Part shown: in pieces, positions 1 to 9,905 of the stretch
How positions within the stretch are numbered: the first letter of the stretch is position 1
Layout: every line of letters begins with the position of its first letter
Assembly (NCBI GenBank): GCA_005776395.1
Contig: SXPJ01000032.1
Coordinates: forward strand, 1-49,085
Reading direction: 5' to 3'
Origin: Bdellovibrionales bacterium
Lineage (GTDB): Bacteria; Bdellovibrionota; FAC87; UBA2466
DNA length: 49,085 nt
Made by a program: the position numbers and the translations under genes
Notes under the pieces: generated by a model
Told to the model about the DNA's origin: nothing
What the model saw: only the letters and a program-made list of their open reading frames with translations
The model's database searches: none

Positions 1-513
1 AAGAGCCATTGACTAAAAGAGTTGGAATTTTTGTGGGTAAAACAGCAGGTTCTTGAAGAGAGTTATCATAGTTAGGATTAAAGTTAACAGTCTCTTTTTC
101 TAAATCAGCCAGAACTTCATTGGTGATTTTAGCAAGTCGAACTTCAGTGTATCGCATGGCCGCAGCAGCATCACCATCTACGGAACCGAAGTTTCCTTGG
201 CCATCCACTAATGTATATCGCAAGCTAAAGTTTTGAGCCATCCGAACCATGGTTTCATAAACCGCAGTATCTCCATGAGGATGGTATTTACCAATAACAT
301 CTCCTACGATGCGAGCCGATTTTTTATAGGCTTTGTCGTAAGTGTTTCCCATGTCATACATGGCGTATAAAACGCGTCGATGTACAGGCTTCATGCCATC
401 ACGAACATCTGGTAATGCTCTTCCGACAATAACCGACATAGCGTACTCGAGATACGCATCTCGCATCTGATCTTCAATGCTAACCTGACTAAGTTGTAAG
501 TCTTTTGTTTCCA

Positions 514-514
<1 letters not shown>
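1..514 (-). CDS. gyrA: DNA gyrase subunit A, 5' part (runs off the window)
   Basis: This encodes the N-terminal ~171 residues of GyrA, the DNA-breaking and rejoining subunit of gyrase (GyrA2GyrB2), which introduces negative supercoils ahead of forks. Translation of the minus strand gives the conserved N-terminus with [18 protein letters not shown], the quinolone-resistance-region helix [17 protein letters not shown], and [11 protein letters not shown] containing the active-site tyrosine. The QRDR positions equivalent to E. coli Ser83 and Asp87 are Thr and Glu, both found as natural variants elsewhere. The ATG at 514-512 shares one base with the gyrB stop (TGATG), so the two are translationally coupled. 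The 3' end lies outside the window. Confidence 0.97.
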
Positions 515-2946
<2,432 letters not shown>

Positions 2947-2991
2947 TTAAATTTCTTTTATCTTTAAATGATTAAGAGTTAAGTAAAAAAA

Positions 2992-4146
2992 TCAAATCCT
3001 CATTGGCATCACTACGCTGGTGTGATTAGGTCCATCTGAGGAACGAATGACTCCAGGATTTTGTTTTCCTCGAATCTCCAAAATAATTTTTTTACCTTCC
3101 ATAGTAGAAACAGCATCGATTAAATATCGGGAGTTGAAACCAATTTTAATTTCATCTCCCTCATAATCAATACTAATTTCTTCATTAGCATCCCCTAATT
3201 CTGGGCTTTGACTAGAAAGCTGCAAAACACCAGGAGTTAAACAAAACGTTAGACTACGGGATTTATCGGATGACATCAAAGAAATTCGCTTAAGCGATGC
3301 TAGAAAGGCTTCGCGGTCAACCCTAATAGTATTAATGGATTGATCAGGAATAATACGTCGATAATCAGCGTATTTACCTTCAATTAACCTCATTGATAGA
3401 AAGATATTATCTCTTTTTACAAACAACATCTTTCCTCTGATAGTAACGAAGAAATCGTCTTTTCCTTCAGATAAAAGACGTCTTAATTCATTTAACCCTT
3501 TACGAGGAACAATAATTCCCTCTTGAAATAGTTTCCAGGCGTTTTCGTCAAATAAAGTCTCTGGATTATCGACGAGAGAAAGTCTATGCGCGTCAGTTGC
3601 CACCATGCGAAAAACTTTTTTCCCTTTTTGATCTCCCTCACTAAGATTTTCTAGGGTTTCAAAGTAAACGCCATTCAAATGATAACGCGCCTCATCAGTA
3701 GAGGCTGCATAAAGAGTTTTATCAAGCATCGACATTACAGCCTGTCCGTTCATTCTTACGAATTGCTGATGTTCTTCTGAAGAAAAACTTGGGATCTCAG
3801 GAAAGTCTTCAGCAGGTAGTCCTACGATATTAAAAATCGATTTATTGGCTTTTATTTCAAGTCTGTTGTTGTCTCGAGTTTGAAATTGAATAACGGTGTC
3901 GGGAAGCTCTCTAACAATATCCAAAAGGCTTCTTGCTTTCACTGTTATCGAACCATTTTCCATGATTTCTGCAGGTAAAATCGACTGAATTCCAACTTCT
4001 AAGTCAGTAGCTGACAATGAAAGACCATTTTTTTCTGTTTTTAAGAGCGCATTTGACAAGATTGGCATCGTTGTTCGTCTCTCTACAACATTTTGTACAC
4101 GCTGGAGTCCTAACAACATTTGGCTTTTCGAAATCTGCAATTTCAT
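2992..4146 (-). CDS. dnaN: DNA polymerase III sliding clamp (beta subunit)
   Basis: DnaN forms the ring-shaped dimer that tethers DNA polymerase III and many other DNA enzymes to DNA. The 384-residue protein (E. coli 366) starts MKLQISKSQML and ends VVMPMRI, the family's near-invariant C-terminus, with the three repeated clamp folds between. A GGGGG-type ribosome site lies just upstream of the ATG. It follows dnaA across the putative oriC and precedes gyrB. Its leader contains the AT-rich palindrome and DnaA-box cluster, so its expression may respond to DnaA. Confidence 0.97.
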   Translation of the reverse strand: MKLQISKSQMLLGLQRVQNVVERRTTMPILSNALLKTEKNGLSLSATDLEVGIQSILPAEIMENGSITVKARSLLDIVRELPDTVIQFQTRDNNRLEIKANKSIFNIVGLPAEDFPEIPSFSSEEHQQFVRMNGQAVMSMLDKTLYAASTDEARYHLNGVYFETLENLSEGDQKGKKVFRMVATDAHRLSLVDNPETLFDENAWKLFQEGIIVPRKGLNELRRLLSEGKDDFFVTIRGKMLFVKRDNIFLSMRLIEGKYADYRRIIPDQSINTIRVDREAFLASLKRISLMSSDKSRSLTFCLTPGVLQLSSQSPELGDANEEISIDYEGDEIKIGFNSRYLIDAVSTMEGKKIILEIRGKQNPGVIRSSDGPNHTSVVMPMRI

Positions 4147-4184
4147 GATTCCCCCGAAATCTCCGGTCTCTTATCTTTTTCTTT

Positions 4185-4202
4185 ATCTATATATATATAG
4201 AT
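4185..4202. repeat. 18-bp perfect AT-rich palindrome, likely part of the unwinding element
   Basis: The run reads ATCTATATATATATAGAT and is its own reverse complement. It sits in a strongly AT-rich tract (about 4171-4260) on the dnaN side of the DnaA boxes, the position expected for a DNA unwinding element. It could also form a hairpin in the dnaN leader transcript. Function is inferred from position and composition only. Confidence 0.5.
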
Positions 4203-4205
4203 CTT

Positions 4206-4220
4206 TAGTAGTAGTAATTA
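4206..4220 (+). promoter_or_regulatory. Candidate DnaA-trio array
   Basis: The plus strand shows TAG TAG TAG TAA TTA in register (4206-4220), then GC and a degenerate box TGTTAATAA at 4225-4233. The known basal unwinding system has repeats of 3'-(G/A)AT-5' next to a DnaA box, onto which DnaA loads as a filament. The triplets here have that polarity and lie between the AT palindrome and the box. The adjacent box is weak, and the nearest TGTGGAT-type box (4277) is about 60 bp away, so the assignment is tentative. Confidence 0.45.
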
Positions 4221-4276
4221 GCATTGTTAATAAGTTAATAACTCAGTTAACTCTTCAATAACATTTACGATCCCCC

Positions 4277-4353
4277 TGTGGATATCGTTGTGGATAACTT
4301 TTTAAAACCTGTGGATGAACTGTGGATAAAAAGTTATCAACAAGTTATTAACA
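4277..4353 (-). promoter_or_regulatory. DnaA-box cluster
   Basis: Four boxes on the minus strand read, as TGTGGATNN on the plus strand: 4277-4285 (TGTGGATAT), 4289-4297 (TGTGGATAA, perfect), 4310-4318 (TGTGGATGA) and 4321-4329 (TGTGGATAA, perfect). Two weaker opposite-strand boxes follow at 4334-4342 and 4345-4353. All four minus-strand boxes keep the TCCACA core, so the first two positions of the 9-mer vary. Confidence 0.8.
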
Positions 4354-4414
4354 AACAACTAACAAACAATTAACAATGTTTTCAACATAGTTATTAACAA
4401 GCCCCCCAATAAAA

Positions 4415-4442
4415 AGCATACCTAGTTATCCACATATGGCAA
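4415..4442 (-). promoter_or_regulatory. Candidate dnaN promoter with a DnaA box in its spacer
   Basis: Read on the minus strand, TTGCCA (4442-4437) and TATGCT (4420-4415) are separated by 16 bp, a plausible sigma-70-type pair. A perfect TTATCCACA DnaA box (4426-4434, plus-strand reading) lies inside the spacer, so bound DnaA would block polymerase. It is about 270 bp upstream of the dnaN start. It is recognised by motif only, and other start points are possible. Confidence 0.35.
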
Positions 4443-4460
4443 TAGTAACGTATATCAATA

Positions 4461-4469
4461 TTATCCACT
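4461..4469 (+). promoter_or_regulatory. Outlying near-consensus DnaA box
   Basis: TTATCCACT differs from the consensus only at the last base. It lies on the dnaA side of the origin region, 26 bp from the perfect box at 4426-4434 and in the same orientation. Confidence 0.5.
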
Positions 4470-4536
4470 AAGGCTATCGCCAGAACCCCTTTTTGCTATA
4501 ATGCAGAGCGCTAACAAGTCTCTAAATGATGAAGAC

Positions 4537-5838
4537 TTAATGAAACAAACTTTCTATCTTTGAGATGTTACTTTCAAGTTCGGGATCGGCCTTGGAACGG
4601 ATAATAATCTCATTCACTCCATGCAGAATAGTTGTGTGGTGTCGGTTCCCCATAAAAGTTCCAATTTCTGGAAGAGACATCATCAAATGCTTTCTTAATA
4701 AATACATACAAATTTGTCTGGGTTCGCTCAGATTTCTGGATCTCTTATCTGATTTTAAATCCGCAATTTTTAAACCAAAGGTTAGAGCAACCAGTTTTAA
4801 AATCCCATCAGGGGTTAGTTCATGACGAATTCTGGGAACTAAATCTCTGAGAGTTTGTTGGGCAAGCTCCAATGTAATTGCTGAACCATTCAATGAGGCA
4901 TGCATTTGCAATCTGTGCAAGGACCCTTCAAGCTCTCGTATATTTGAGGTGACATGAGAGGCTACATAATGAGCAACTTCATCCGGCAGATTAATATTTT
5001 GTTCATCCGCTTTATTTTTTAAAATGGCGACCCTTGTTTCTACTTCAGGGGGTTGAACATCAGCGACTAACCCCCACTCGAATCTAGTTTGAAGCCGATT
5101 TTCTAAGCCTTGAATGTCTTTAGGGTATCGATCTGAGGTAATTACAATCTGTTTTCGGGATTCATGAAGATAATTAAAAGTATAGAAAAACTCTTCTTGG
5201 GTTCGTTCTTTTCCTGCCAGAAAATGAATATCATCTAGCAAAAGAACGTCACAACTCATTCGATACTTTTCTCTAAACTCTCGCATACGATCGACTCGAA
5301 TAGCTTGAATTAACTCGTTGGTGAAGGCTTCGCTTGTTAGAAACAGAATTCTTAGGTTGTTTTGGTTTTTGTGAAGTTCATAACCGATTGCTCGAAGCAG
5401 GTGGGTTTTCCCAAGCCCTGCTCTTCCAAAAATAAACAAGGGGTTGTAGCACTGCCCGGGTTGCTTGGAGACAGCTTGGCAAGCGGCATGGGCAAATTGG
5501 TTTGAAGATCCGATAACAAAGGTTTCGAAAGTATATTTAGGATCAAAAGGACTTAAAGTTACGGCGGAAATAGACGAAGGTTCGGGCCGAATTATAGTAG
5601 GTTTAAGCACGGATAGCGAAACACGCTTTTTATCTAAAGCTAAGTCTTTAAGCGCCGATCTCATTGGAGATAGGCATTTCTCTTCAAAGCTTTCTTTAGT
5701 GAAAGTATTAGGAAAAGAGAGCTCTAAAGACTCGTCATTTTCGAAACAAGAGGTTGATTCAACTAAAGAAGAAAAAACATGAGAAGGCAAAGAAATCTTC
5801 AATCGTTCTCTTATCTGGAACCAGGAATTTGAACTCAT
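4537..5838 (-). CDS. dnaA: Chromosomal replication initiator DnaA
   Basis: DnaA binds DnaA boxes, forms an ATP-dependent filament, melts oriC and loads the helicase. From the ATG at 5838 (433 residues) the order is domain I (starting SSNSWFQIRERL), a short linker, the AAA+ domain with Walker A GRAGLGKT (~138-145), Walker B LLLDDIHF and sensor TSDRYP, and the C-terminal helix-turn-helix. A longer reading from TTG at 5904 would add 22 residues. I prefer the ATG because DnaA proteins normally begin a few residues before the conserved Trp, although no clear ribosome site precedes it and AGGG precedes the TTG. The DNA-contact loop reads GNRHHTTI where most DnaAs have G-x-RDHTTV. Confidence 0.95.
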   Translation of the reverse strand: MSSNSWFQIRERLKISLPSHVFSSLVESTSCFENDESLELSFPNTFTKESFEEKCLSPMRSALKDLALDKKRVSLSVLKPTIIRPEPSSISAVTLSPFDPKYTFETFVIGSSNQFAHAACQAVSKQPGQCYNPLFIFGRAGLGKTHLLRAIGYELHKNQNNLRILFLTSEAFTNELIQAIRVDRMREFREKYRMSCDVLLLDDIHFLAGKERTQEEFFYTFNYLHESRKQIVITSDRYPKDIQGLENRLQTRFEWGLVADVQPPEVETRVAILKNKADEQNINLPDEVAHYVASHVTSNIRELEGSLHRLQMHASLNGSAITLELAQQTLRDLVPRIRHELTPDGILKLVALTFGLKIADLKSDKRSRNLSEPRQICMYLLRKHLMMSLPEIGTFMGNRHHTTILHGVNEIIIRSKADPELESNISKIESLFH

Positions 5839-6138
5839 AAATGAAATTTTTTTACCGTAATTTGCCGAATTGAGTGAATTAGCAAAGCGTTTTTGGTTTG
5901 GCAACAGACAGACCCTGTTTTTAAAGAACTAGTTTTGTTGACAAGCTATCAAAGCCCTATTTAACGACTAAAGGAGTTTGGGTCTGTTAAAAACGGCTTT
6001 CACCTATAAATAGCTCCCCAAAGCCTGGGGAATCAAAGGAATAAAGAACTTTACCTTACAAAGAAATTTGACACAGGACGCAGAAACTCATAATATGCGG
6101 CGGTTAAAATATACGTATAACTTAAGTAGGGGTTTAAA
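5839..6138. other. dnaA-rpmH divergent intergenic region
   Basis: This 300-bp region separates minus-strand dnaA from plus-strand rpmH, so it should hold both promoters. It contains no recognisable DnaA box. An 8-bp inverted pair ACAGACCC (5908-5915) and GGGTCTGT (5980-5987) flanks a TTGACA at 5938-5943 that lacks a good -10. A short GC stem CCCC-AAAGCCT-GGGG lies near 6016-6030. The rpmH promoter candidate is listed separately. I could not identify a convincing dnaA promoter. Confidence 0.5.
6068..6096 (+). promoter_or_regulatory. Candidate promoter of the rpmH-rnpA operon
   Basis: A perfect -35 TTGACA (6068-6073) is followed by CATAAT (6089-6094, spacer 15) or TAATAT (6091-6096, spacer 17). 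The start codon of rpmH is about 45 bp downstream. This would drive rpmH-rnpA-yidD-yidC and probably the genes beyond. Confidence 0.6.
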
Positions 6139-6288
6139 GTGAAAAGAACATATCAGCCCAGTCGAATCAAAAGAAAAAGAACTCATGGTTGGATTAAGCG
6201 AATGAGTCGGAAAGATGGCAGATTATTATTGGCCAGACGTCGTCGCAAAGGGCGTAAAAAATTAGTGGCTACCATTTCTGGTAAGTAA
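6139..6288 (+). CDS. rpmH: 50S ribosomal protein L34
   Basis: L34 is a small basic protein of the large ribosomal subunit. The 49-codon frame starts with GTG and gives [14 protein letters not shown], then [23 protein letters not shown], matching the family (46-49 residues, Arg/Lys-rich). AGTAGGGG about 7-10 nt upstream is a good ribosome site. rnpA follows after 12 nt, the near-universal arrangement. Confidence 0.97.
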   Translation: MKRTYQPSRIKRKRTHGWIKRMSRKDGRLLLARRRRKGRKKLVATISGK

Positions 6289-6300
6289 GAAAGAGCTAAA

Positions 6301-6684
6301 TTGGAAGGCGAAAGAAAGCTTTCTTCTCGTTCGCAGAAGTTTACTAAGGCATCGAGATTAAAGAATAAAAAAGACTTTAGATTTGCTCGTTTCAAGAGAA
6401 TCAAGACAAGATATTTCGTTTTTGTGGTGAGTTCGGAGGGGCGAGGTAGATTAGGAGTTTCTCTATCCAAGAAAGTGCTTAAAACTGCAGTTGCCAGAAA
6501 TCGTGTACGGAGGCTTCTTAGAGAGGCTTTTCGGAGAAATCCTGGAATCTTTGAAAACAGGGATATAAATGTTTTGGCCTTGGATGCTTTATCTAAATAC
6601 TGGAAAAGACTTAGCTACTCTGAGGTCGAAGAGGAAATTTTTCAAGTCCATAACCAACTCCACGGAGATATCCAAAATGGATAA
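6301..6684 (+). CDS. rnpA: Ribonuclease P protein component
   Basis: RnpA is the protein cofactor of RNase P, which with the RnpB RNA matures tRNA 5' ends. The 127-residue basic protein has the N-terminal RLKNKKDF segment and the signature ARNRVRRLLREAFR (RNR motif) that contacts the RNA. The start is TTG at 6301, preceded by GAAAGAG. There is no ATG or GTG between it and the conserved core, so a non-ATG start is required. Its last eight bases overlap yidD. Confidence 0.95.
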   Translation: MEGERKLSSRSQKFTKASRLKNKKDFRFARFKRIKTRYFVFVVSSEGRGRLGVSLSKKVLKTAVARNRVRRLLREAFRRNPGIFENRDINVLALDALSKYWKRLSYSEVEEEIFQVHNQLHGDIQNG

Positions 6685-6922
6685 AACTTCGAAAAAATGG
6701 CTAGATCTTCCAGATCTTATAGTGGTTATGGTAAGAAGCTTTCATCTGTTTTTTTCATTTGGTGGATGTTGTCGATTTGAACCCACCTGCTCCCAATACA
6801 GTTCCTACGCTATAAGAACGCAGGGATTTTTTTGGGGGGGCTGGTTGAGTTTAAAGCGAGTTTTAAAGTGTCATCCTGTGGGGCGGCACGGTTTTGATTT
6901 TGTAGAGCGGAAGGTAGGATAA
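6677..6922 (+). CDS. yidD: Membrane protein insertion efficiency factor YidD
   Basis: YidD is a small membrane-associated protein encoded between rnpA and yidC in most bacteria and thought to assist membrane protein insertion. The 81-residue product carries the family core CRFEPTCSQYSSYAI and KRVLKCHPVGRHGFD with the conserved cysteines. I chose ATG 6677, preceded by GGAG, rather than the longer frame upstream, which lies wholly inside rnpA. It overlaps rnpA by 8 nt and ends 2 nt before yidC. Confidence 0.93.
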   Translation: MDKTSKKWLDLPDLIVVMVRSFHLFFSFGGCCRFEPTCSQYSSYAIRTQGFFWGGWLSLKRVLKCHPVGRHGFDFVERKVG

Positions 6923-6924
6923 AA

Positions 6925-8532
6925 ATGGCCTCCAGAACATGGTTAGCAGTTTCGTTAATGTTACTTATTTGGTTTGGGTATATGAGGTGGCTTGCGCCAG
7001 TTCCTCCTACTTCTACAAATAATAGTGTAGCCACTCAGGCTTTGCCATCGCAGGCTACAGATTCCTCTGGTTCTAGTATAAAAGTTTCCGCAGCAGCCCA
7101 ATCTGCAACTGTTTCAAATTTCAGTCCCATAGTATTAGGGCAAACAAGCGCTATTAAAACTTCTGGACTTGATCTTTTATTTTCCTCCAACGGGGGAAAA
7201 CTAATGGTAGCAAAACTCAATAAATTTCACGAAACTATCGACGATAAATCGCCTTTAATTGCACCTGTTTCCAATGAAAAAAGTTCATTGGCCTTTGGGG
7301 CGCTTTTTACGGATGAAAAGCTTTCTGATTTTTCTAGGGGTGCATTTGAAGCAAAACAAATTGGCAGCGTCTTAACGTTTTCAAAAAAGAATAAGATTGC
7401 TTCTGTTACAAAAGAGTATCGCGTTTCTGAATCTTCAAACTTTATTGAGGCAAATTTTAAAATTTCTTTTCCCAAAGAAGATCGGCGAGAGTGGGGCAAT
7501 CTTTTAATCCCAGTGGGAACAAATGATACAGAGGTTTTTGATGGTCAGATTCCATTAAGCGCTTGGGAAGTGGTTTATTATCAGAACGATGAAATTAATC
7601 GGGTAGCTTTAGACAAACTTAGAAAAGAGGATGAATCGGTTAAACAAGGGCACACCGAGTGGCTTGCTTTTGGGAACAGGTATTTTTCCAGTGTTGTTAT
7701 TAACCAAGAGAGTCAAATAAATCCCGATGTCGTTTTTAAGAAAACGGAAGGATTTAATGGGGCCTATTTAAGATATCCCATTGTGTTAAAAAATGGACAA
7801 AAAGAGATCCAGTTCTCTCTCAAGTTTTACTTAGGGCCTAAGGAATACAATGAGCTATCTACTGTGCCAGGACTAAAAAAACTGATCGACTTTGGGACAT
7901 TTGCAGTCTGCGCTTACCCCTTGTTAGATCTACTAAGGTTTTTCTATAAATTTATTCATAACTATGGTGCGGCCATTATTCTTCTTACGATTTTGGTAAG
8001 AGCTCTTTTTTATCCTCTGTCCCAAAAAAGCATGAAGTCCATGAAGCAGATGCAAAAACTTCAGCCCAAAATTGCAGCACTAAAAGAAAAATATAAGGAT
8101 GATCAGAAAAAGCTCAATGAGGAGCAAATGGCGCTGTTTAAGACGCATAAGGTCAATCCCGCTGGGGGCTGTCTCCCTATGTTGGTTCAATTACCAGTAT
8201 TTATTGCATTGTATGCCGTATTGGGTAATTCGATTGAATTATTTCATGCGCCATTTTTTGGATGGATCCAAGATCTTTCCACAAAGGATCCGTACTATAT
8301 TTATCCAATCCTGATGGGTCTTGCGATGTTGATTCAACAAAAGATGACTCCTAGCGCCGGAATGGACTCTGTGCAGCAAAAAATGATGTATTTCATGCCG
8401 GTAATTTTTACTTTTATGATGGTCAATTTACCTTCTGGCTTGACCCTGTATATTTTTGTAAGCACTCTTCTTGGAGTGTTGCAACAAGTTGCCCTTAAAG
8501 ACAAGAAGGGGACTGTTCCGCAACCGGCATAG
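6925..8532 (+). CDS. yidC: Membrane protein insertase YidC
   Basis: YidC inserts and folds inner-membrane proteins, alone or with SecYEG. The 535-residue protein has an N-terminal membrane anchor (TWLAVSLMLLIWFGYM), a large periplasmic beta domain (~50-330) typical of Gram-negative YidC, then the conserved C-terminal core with about five membrane spans. The hydrophilic-groove arginine appears in TILVRALFYPLSQKSM, followed by the cytosolic coiled hairpin (KLQPKIAALKEKYKDDQKKLNEE without a break) and NPAGGCLPMLVQLP. It is immediately followed by mnmE; no jag/khpB gene is present. Confidence 0.97.
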   Translation: MASRTWLAVSLMLLIWFGYMRWLAPVPPTSTNNSVATQALPSQATDSSGSSIKVSAAAQSATVSNFSPIVLGQTSAIKTSGLDLLFSSNGGKLMVAKLNKFHETIDDKSPLIAPVSNEKSSLAFGALFTDEKLSDFSRGAFEAKQIGSVLTFSKKNKIASVTKEYRVSESSNFIEANFKISFPKEDRREWGNLLIPVGTNDTEVFDGQIPLSAWEVVYYQNDEINRVALDKLRKEDESVKQGHTEWLAFGNRYFSSVVINQESQINPDVVFKKTEGFNGAYLRYPIVLKNGQKEIQFSLKFYLGPKEYNELSTVPGLKKLIDFGTFAVCAYPLLDLLRFFYKFIHNYGAAIILLTILVRALFYPLSQKSMKSMKQMQKLQPKIAALKEKYKDDQKKLNEEQMALFKTHKVNPAGGCLPMLVQLPVFIALYAVLGNSIELFHAPFFGWIQDLSTKDPYYIYPILMGLAMLIQQKMTPSAGMDSVQQKMMYFMPVIFTFMMVNLPSGLTLYIFVSTLLGVLQQVALKDKKGTVPQPA

Positions 8533-8534
8533 TT

Positions 8535-9902
8535 ATGCTGCGAAAGAATCTTAGTCTAGAAGATACCCTCTTTGCCCTTACTACGGGAACTCTTCCAACT
8601 GCTGTGGCCATTGTCAAATTGTCAGGCCCTTTAGCTTTTTCAATTGCGGAAAAAATCTTTTTTCCTTCAGGTGAAAAGTTTTCTAGAAAGAGAAGTGTTT
8701 GGTTTGGAGAGCTACGGTCTAGCCAGCAAAAAATGAAAATTGATGACATTGTGGCAATTACATTTGTTGCACCCTTTTCTCATTCAGGGGAAGACACTGT
8801 TGAGTTTCATTGTCACGGTTCCTTGGCAATAATAAGAACCCTAGAAAAAGAGTTGATACAGCTTTTGGCAAGACCAGCTTCTAAGGGAGAATTTTCTTAT
8901 CGAGCAATGTTGAATGGAAAGCAGTCTCCTGCAGACTTGGAAAATTTGGCAGATATTTTTAAGGCGGTTCATTCGGCAGATCTTGAGGCGATCTATGCAA
9001 GAAAAGATGGAGGGCTAGAGAGAAAAATAGAGGAGTTGAGATCTAAACTAATAGCTCTTCAGGCCATTTTAGATACGGCAGTTGATTTTTCCGAAGAATA
9101 TTCCCAAGTGGCTGAGCAGTCATCTAAGGCTATAGACAAGCTTATTCATGAGTGTTCAGAGGTTAGTCAGAGGTATTCACGGTTTAGGAGTGGAAAAACA
9201 CTGCCTAAAATGGTTTTGGTGGGACTTCCCAATGCAGGAAAATCATCTTTGTTCAATGCACTTTTAGGTAGGTATCGTGCCATAGTTTCAGAAGAGGCCG
9301 GGACAACTAGAGATGCCATCGAAGAACAGATCGAAATTTTAGATAGGCCTTGGAATGTGGTCGATACCGCGGGAATTAGATCAACACAAAACAGAGTTGA
9401 AAAAGAGGGCATTGAACTCGGAACTGCTTTTCTTTCCTCTGCATCAATTTGGATTTTGGTTGTGGATGGGACTCGAGGCATCACAGATAAAGAATACGAA
9501 CTTTTAGAGAGTTATAAACAGAGCCCACATCTAGTGCTTTGGAACAAAAAGGATCTTAGGGAATGGAACCCTGCCCCCAAGGAGCTTTCGACTCAAGTGG
9601 TCGAGGGATCGGTATTCGATACCGGAGATATTGAGGGCTTTTGGCGTAAACTTGAAGAGTTATGTCAATCTAGTCATATAGGTCAACTTGGGCCCACTCC
9701 TACCGCAGCCCAAGCTGGAAGGTTAGACACTGTGGCTGGCCTCCTTAAAGATTTAAAAGAGTTAGTAGACTTAAGACTGCCCCCAGAGATTTTAGCTGAA
9801 AAGAATCGAAGTGTTATGGTTCAGCTGGAAAATGTGGTAGGGAAAGTTGAAACGGATGACGTTTTAGGACGTATTTTTTCTGAATTTTGCATTGGAAAGT
9901 AG
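8535..9902 (+). CDS. mnmE: tRNA modification GTPase MnmE
   Basis: MnmE works with MnmG to install the (carboxymethyl)aminomethyl group on U34 of certain tRNAs. The 455-residue protein has the N-terminal tetrahydrofolate-binding domain (SGEDTVEFHCHGS), a helical domain split by the G domain, G1 GLPNAGKS (~230-237), G2 region EEAGTTRD, G3 DTAG (~277-280) and G4 NKKD (~337-340). It ends in the catalytic C-terminal CIGK with Cys452. It begins 2 nt after yidC and is followed by its partner mnmG. Confidence 0.97.
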   Translation: MLRKNLSLEDTLFALTTGTLPTAVAIVKLSGPLAFSIAEKIFFPSGEKFSRKRSVWFGELRSSQQKMKIDDIVAITFVAPFSHSGEDTVEFHCHGSLAIIRTLEKELIQLLARPASKGEFSYRAMLNGKQSPADLENLADIFKAVHSADLEAIYARKDGGLERKIEELRSKLIALQAILDTAVDFSEEYSQVAEQSSKAIDKLIHECSEVSQRYSRFRSGKTLPKMVLVGLPNAGKSSLFNALLGRYRAIVSEEAGTTRDAIEEQIEILDRPWNVVDTAGIRSTQNRVEKEGIELGTAFLSSASIWILVVDGTRGITDKEYELLESYKQSPHLVLWNKKDLREWNPAPKELSTQVVEGSVFDTGDIEGFWRKLEELCQSSHIGQLGPTPTAAQAGRLDTVAGLLKDLKELVDLRLPPEILAEKNRSVMVQLENVVGKVETDDVLGRIFSEFCIGK

Positions 9903-9905
9903 AAA

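Larger units (their letters stand above)
4147..4536. other. oriC: Putative chromosomal replication origin (oriC)
   Basis: This 390-bp gene-free stretch between dnaN and dnaA holds three perfect DnaA boxes (TTATCCACA or its complement at 4289-4297, 4321-4329 and 4426-4434). It also has one-mismatch copies at 4277-4285, 4310-4318, 4334-4342 (TTATCAACA), 4345-4353 and 4391-4399 (TTATTAACA) and 4461-4469. The dnaN-proximal end is AT-rich with an 18-bp palindrome and TAG/TAA triplets. Genes on the left run leftwards and the long block starting at rpmH runs rightwards, as expected of forks diverging from here. No comparable box cluster exists in the dnaA-rpmH gap. The call rests on motif density and context. 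Confidence 0.85.

Noticed and set aside
5839-5904. 22-residue N-terminal extension of DnaA from TTG 5904
   Set aside because: Domain I normally starts a few residues before the conserved Trp; the ATG at 5838 fits better, although the TTG has an AGGG upstream and cannot be excluded.
5839-6138. Second origin half in the dnaA-rpmH gap
   Set aside because: No DnaA box or near-match was found there; all boxes are in the dnaN-dnaA gap.
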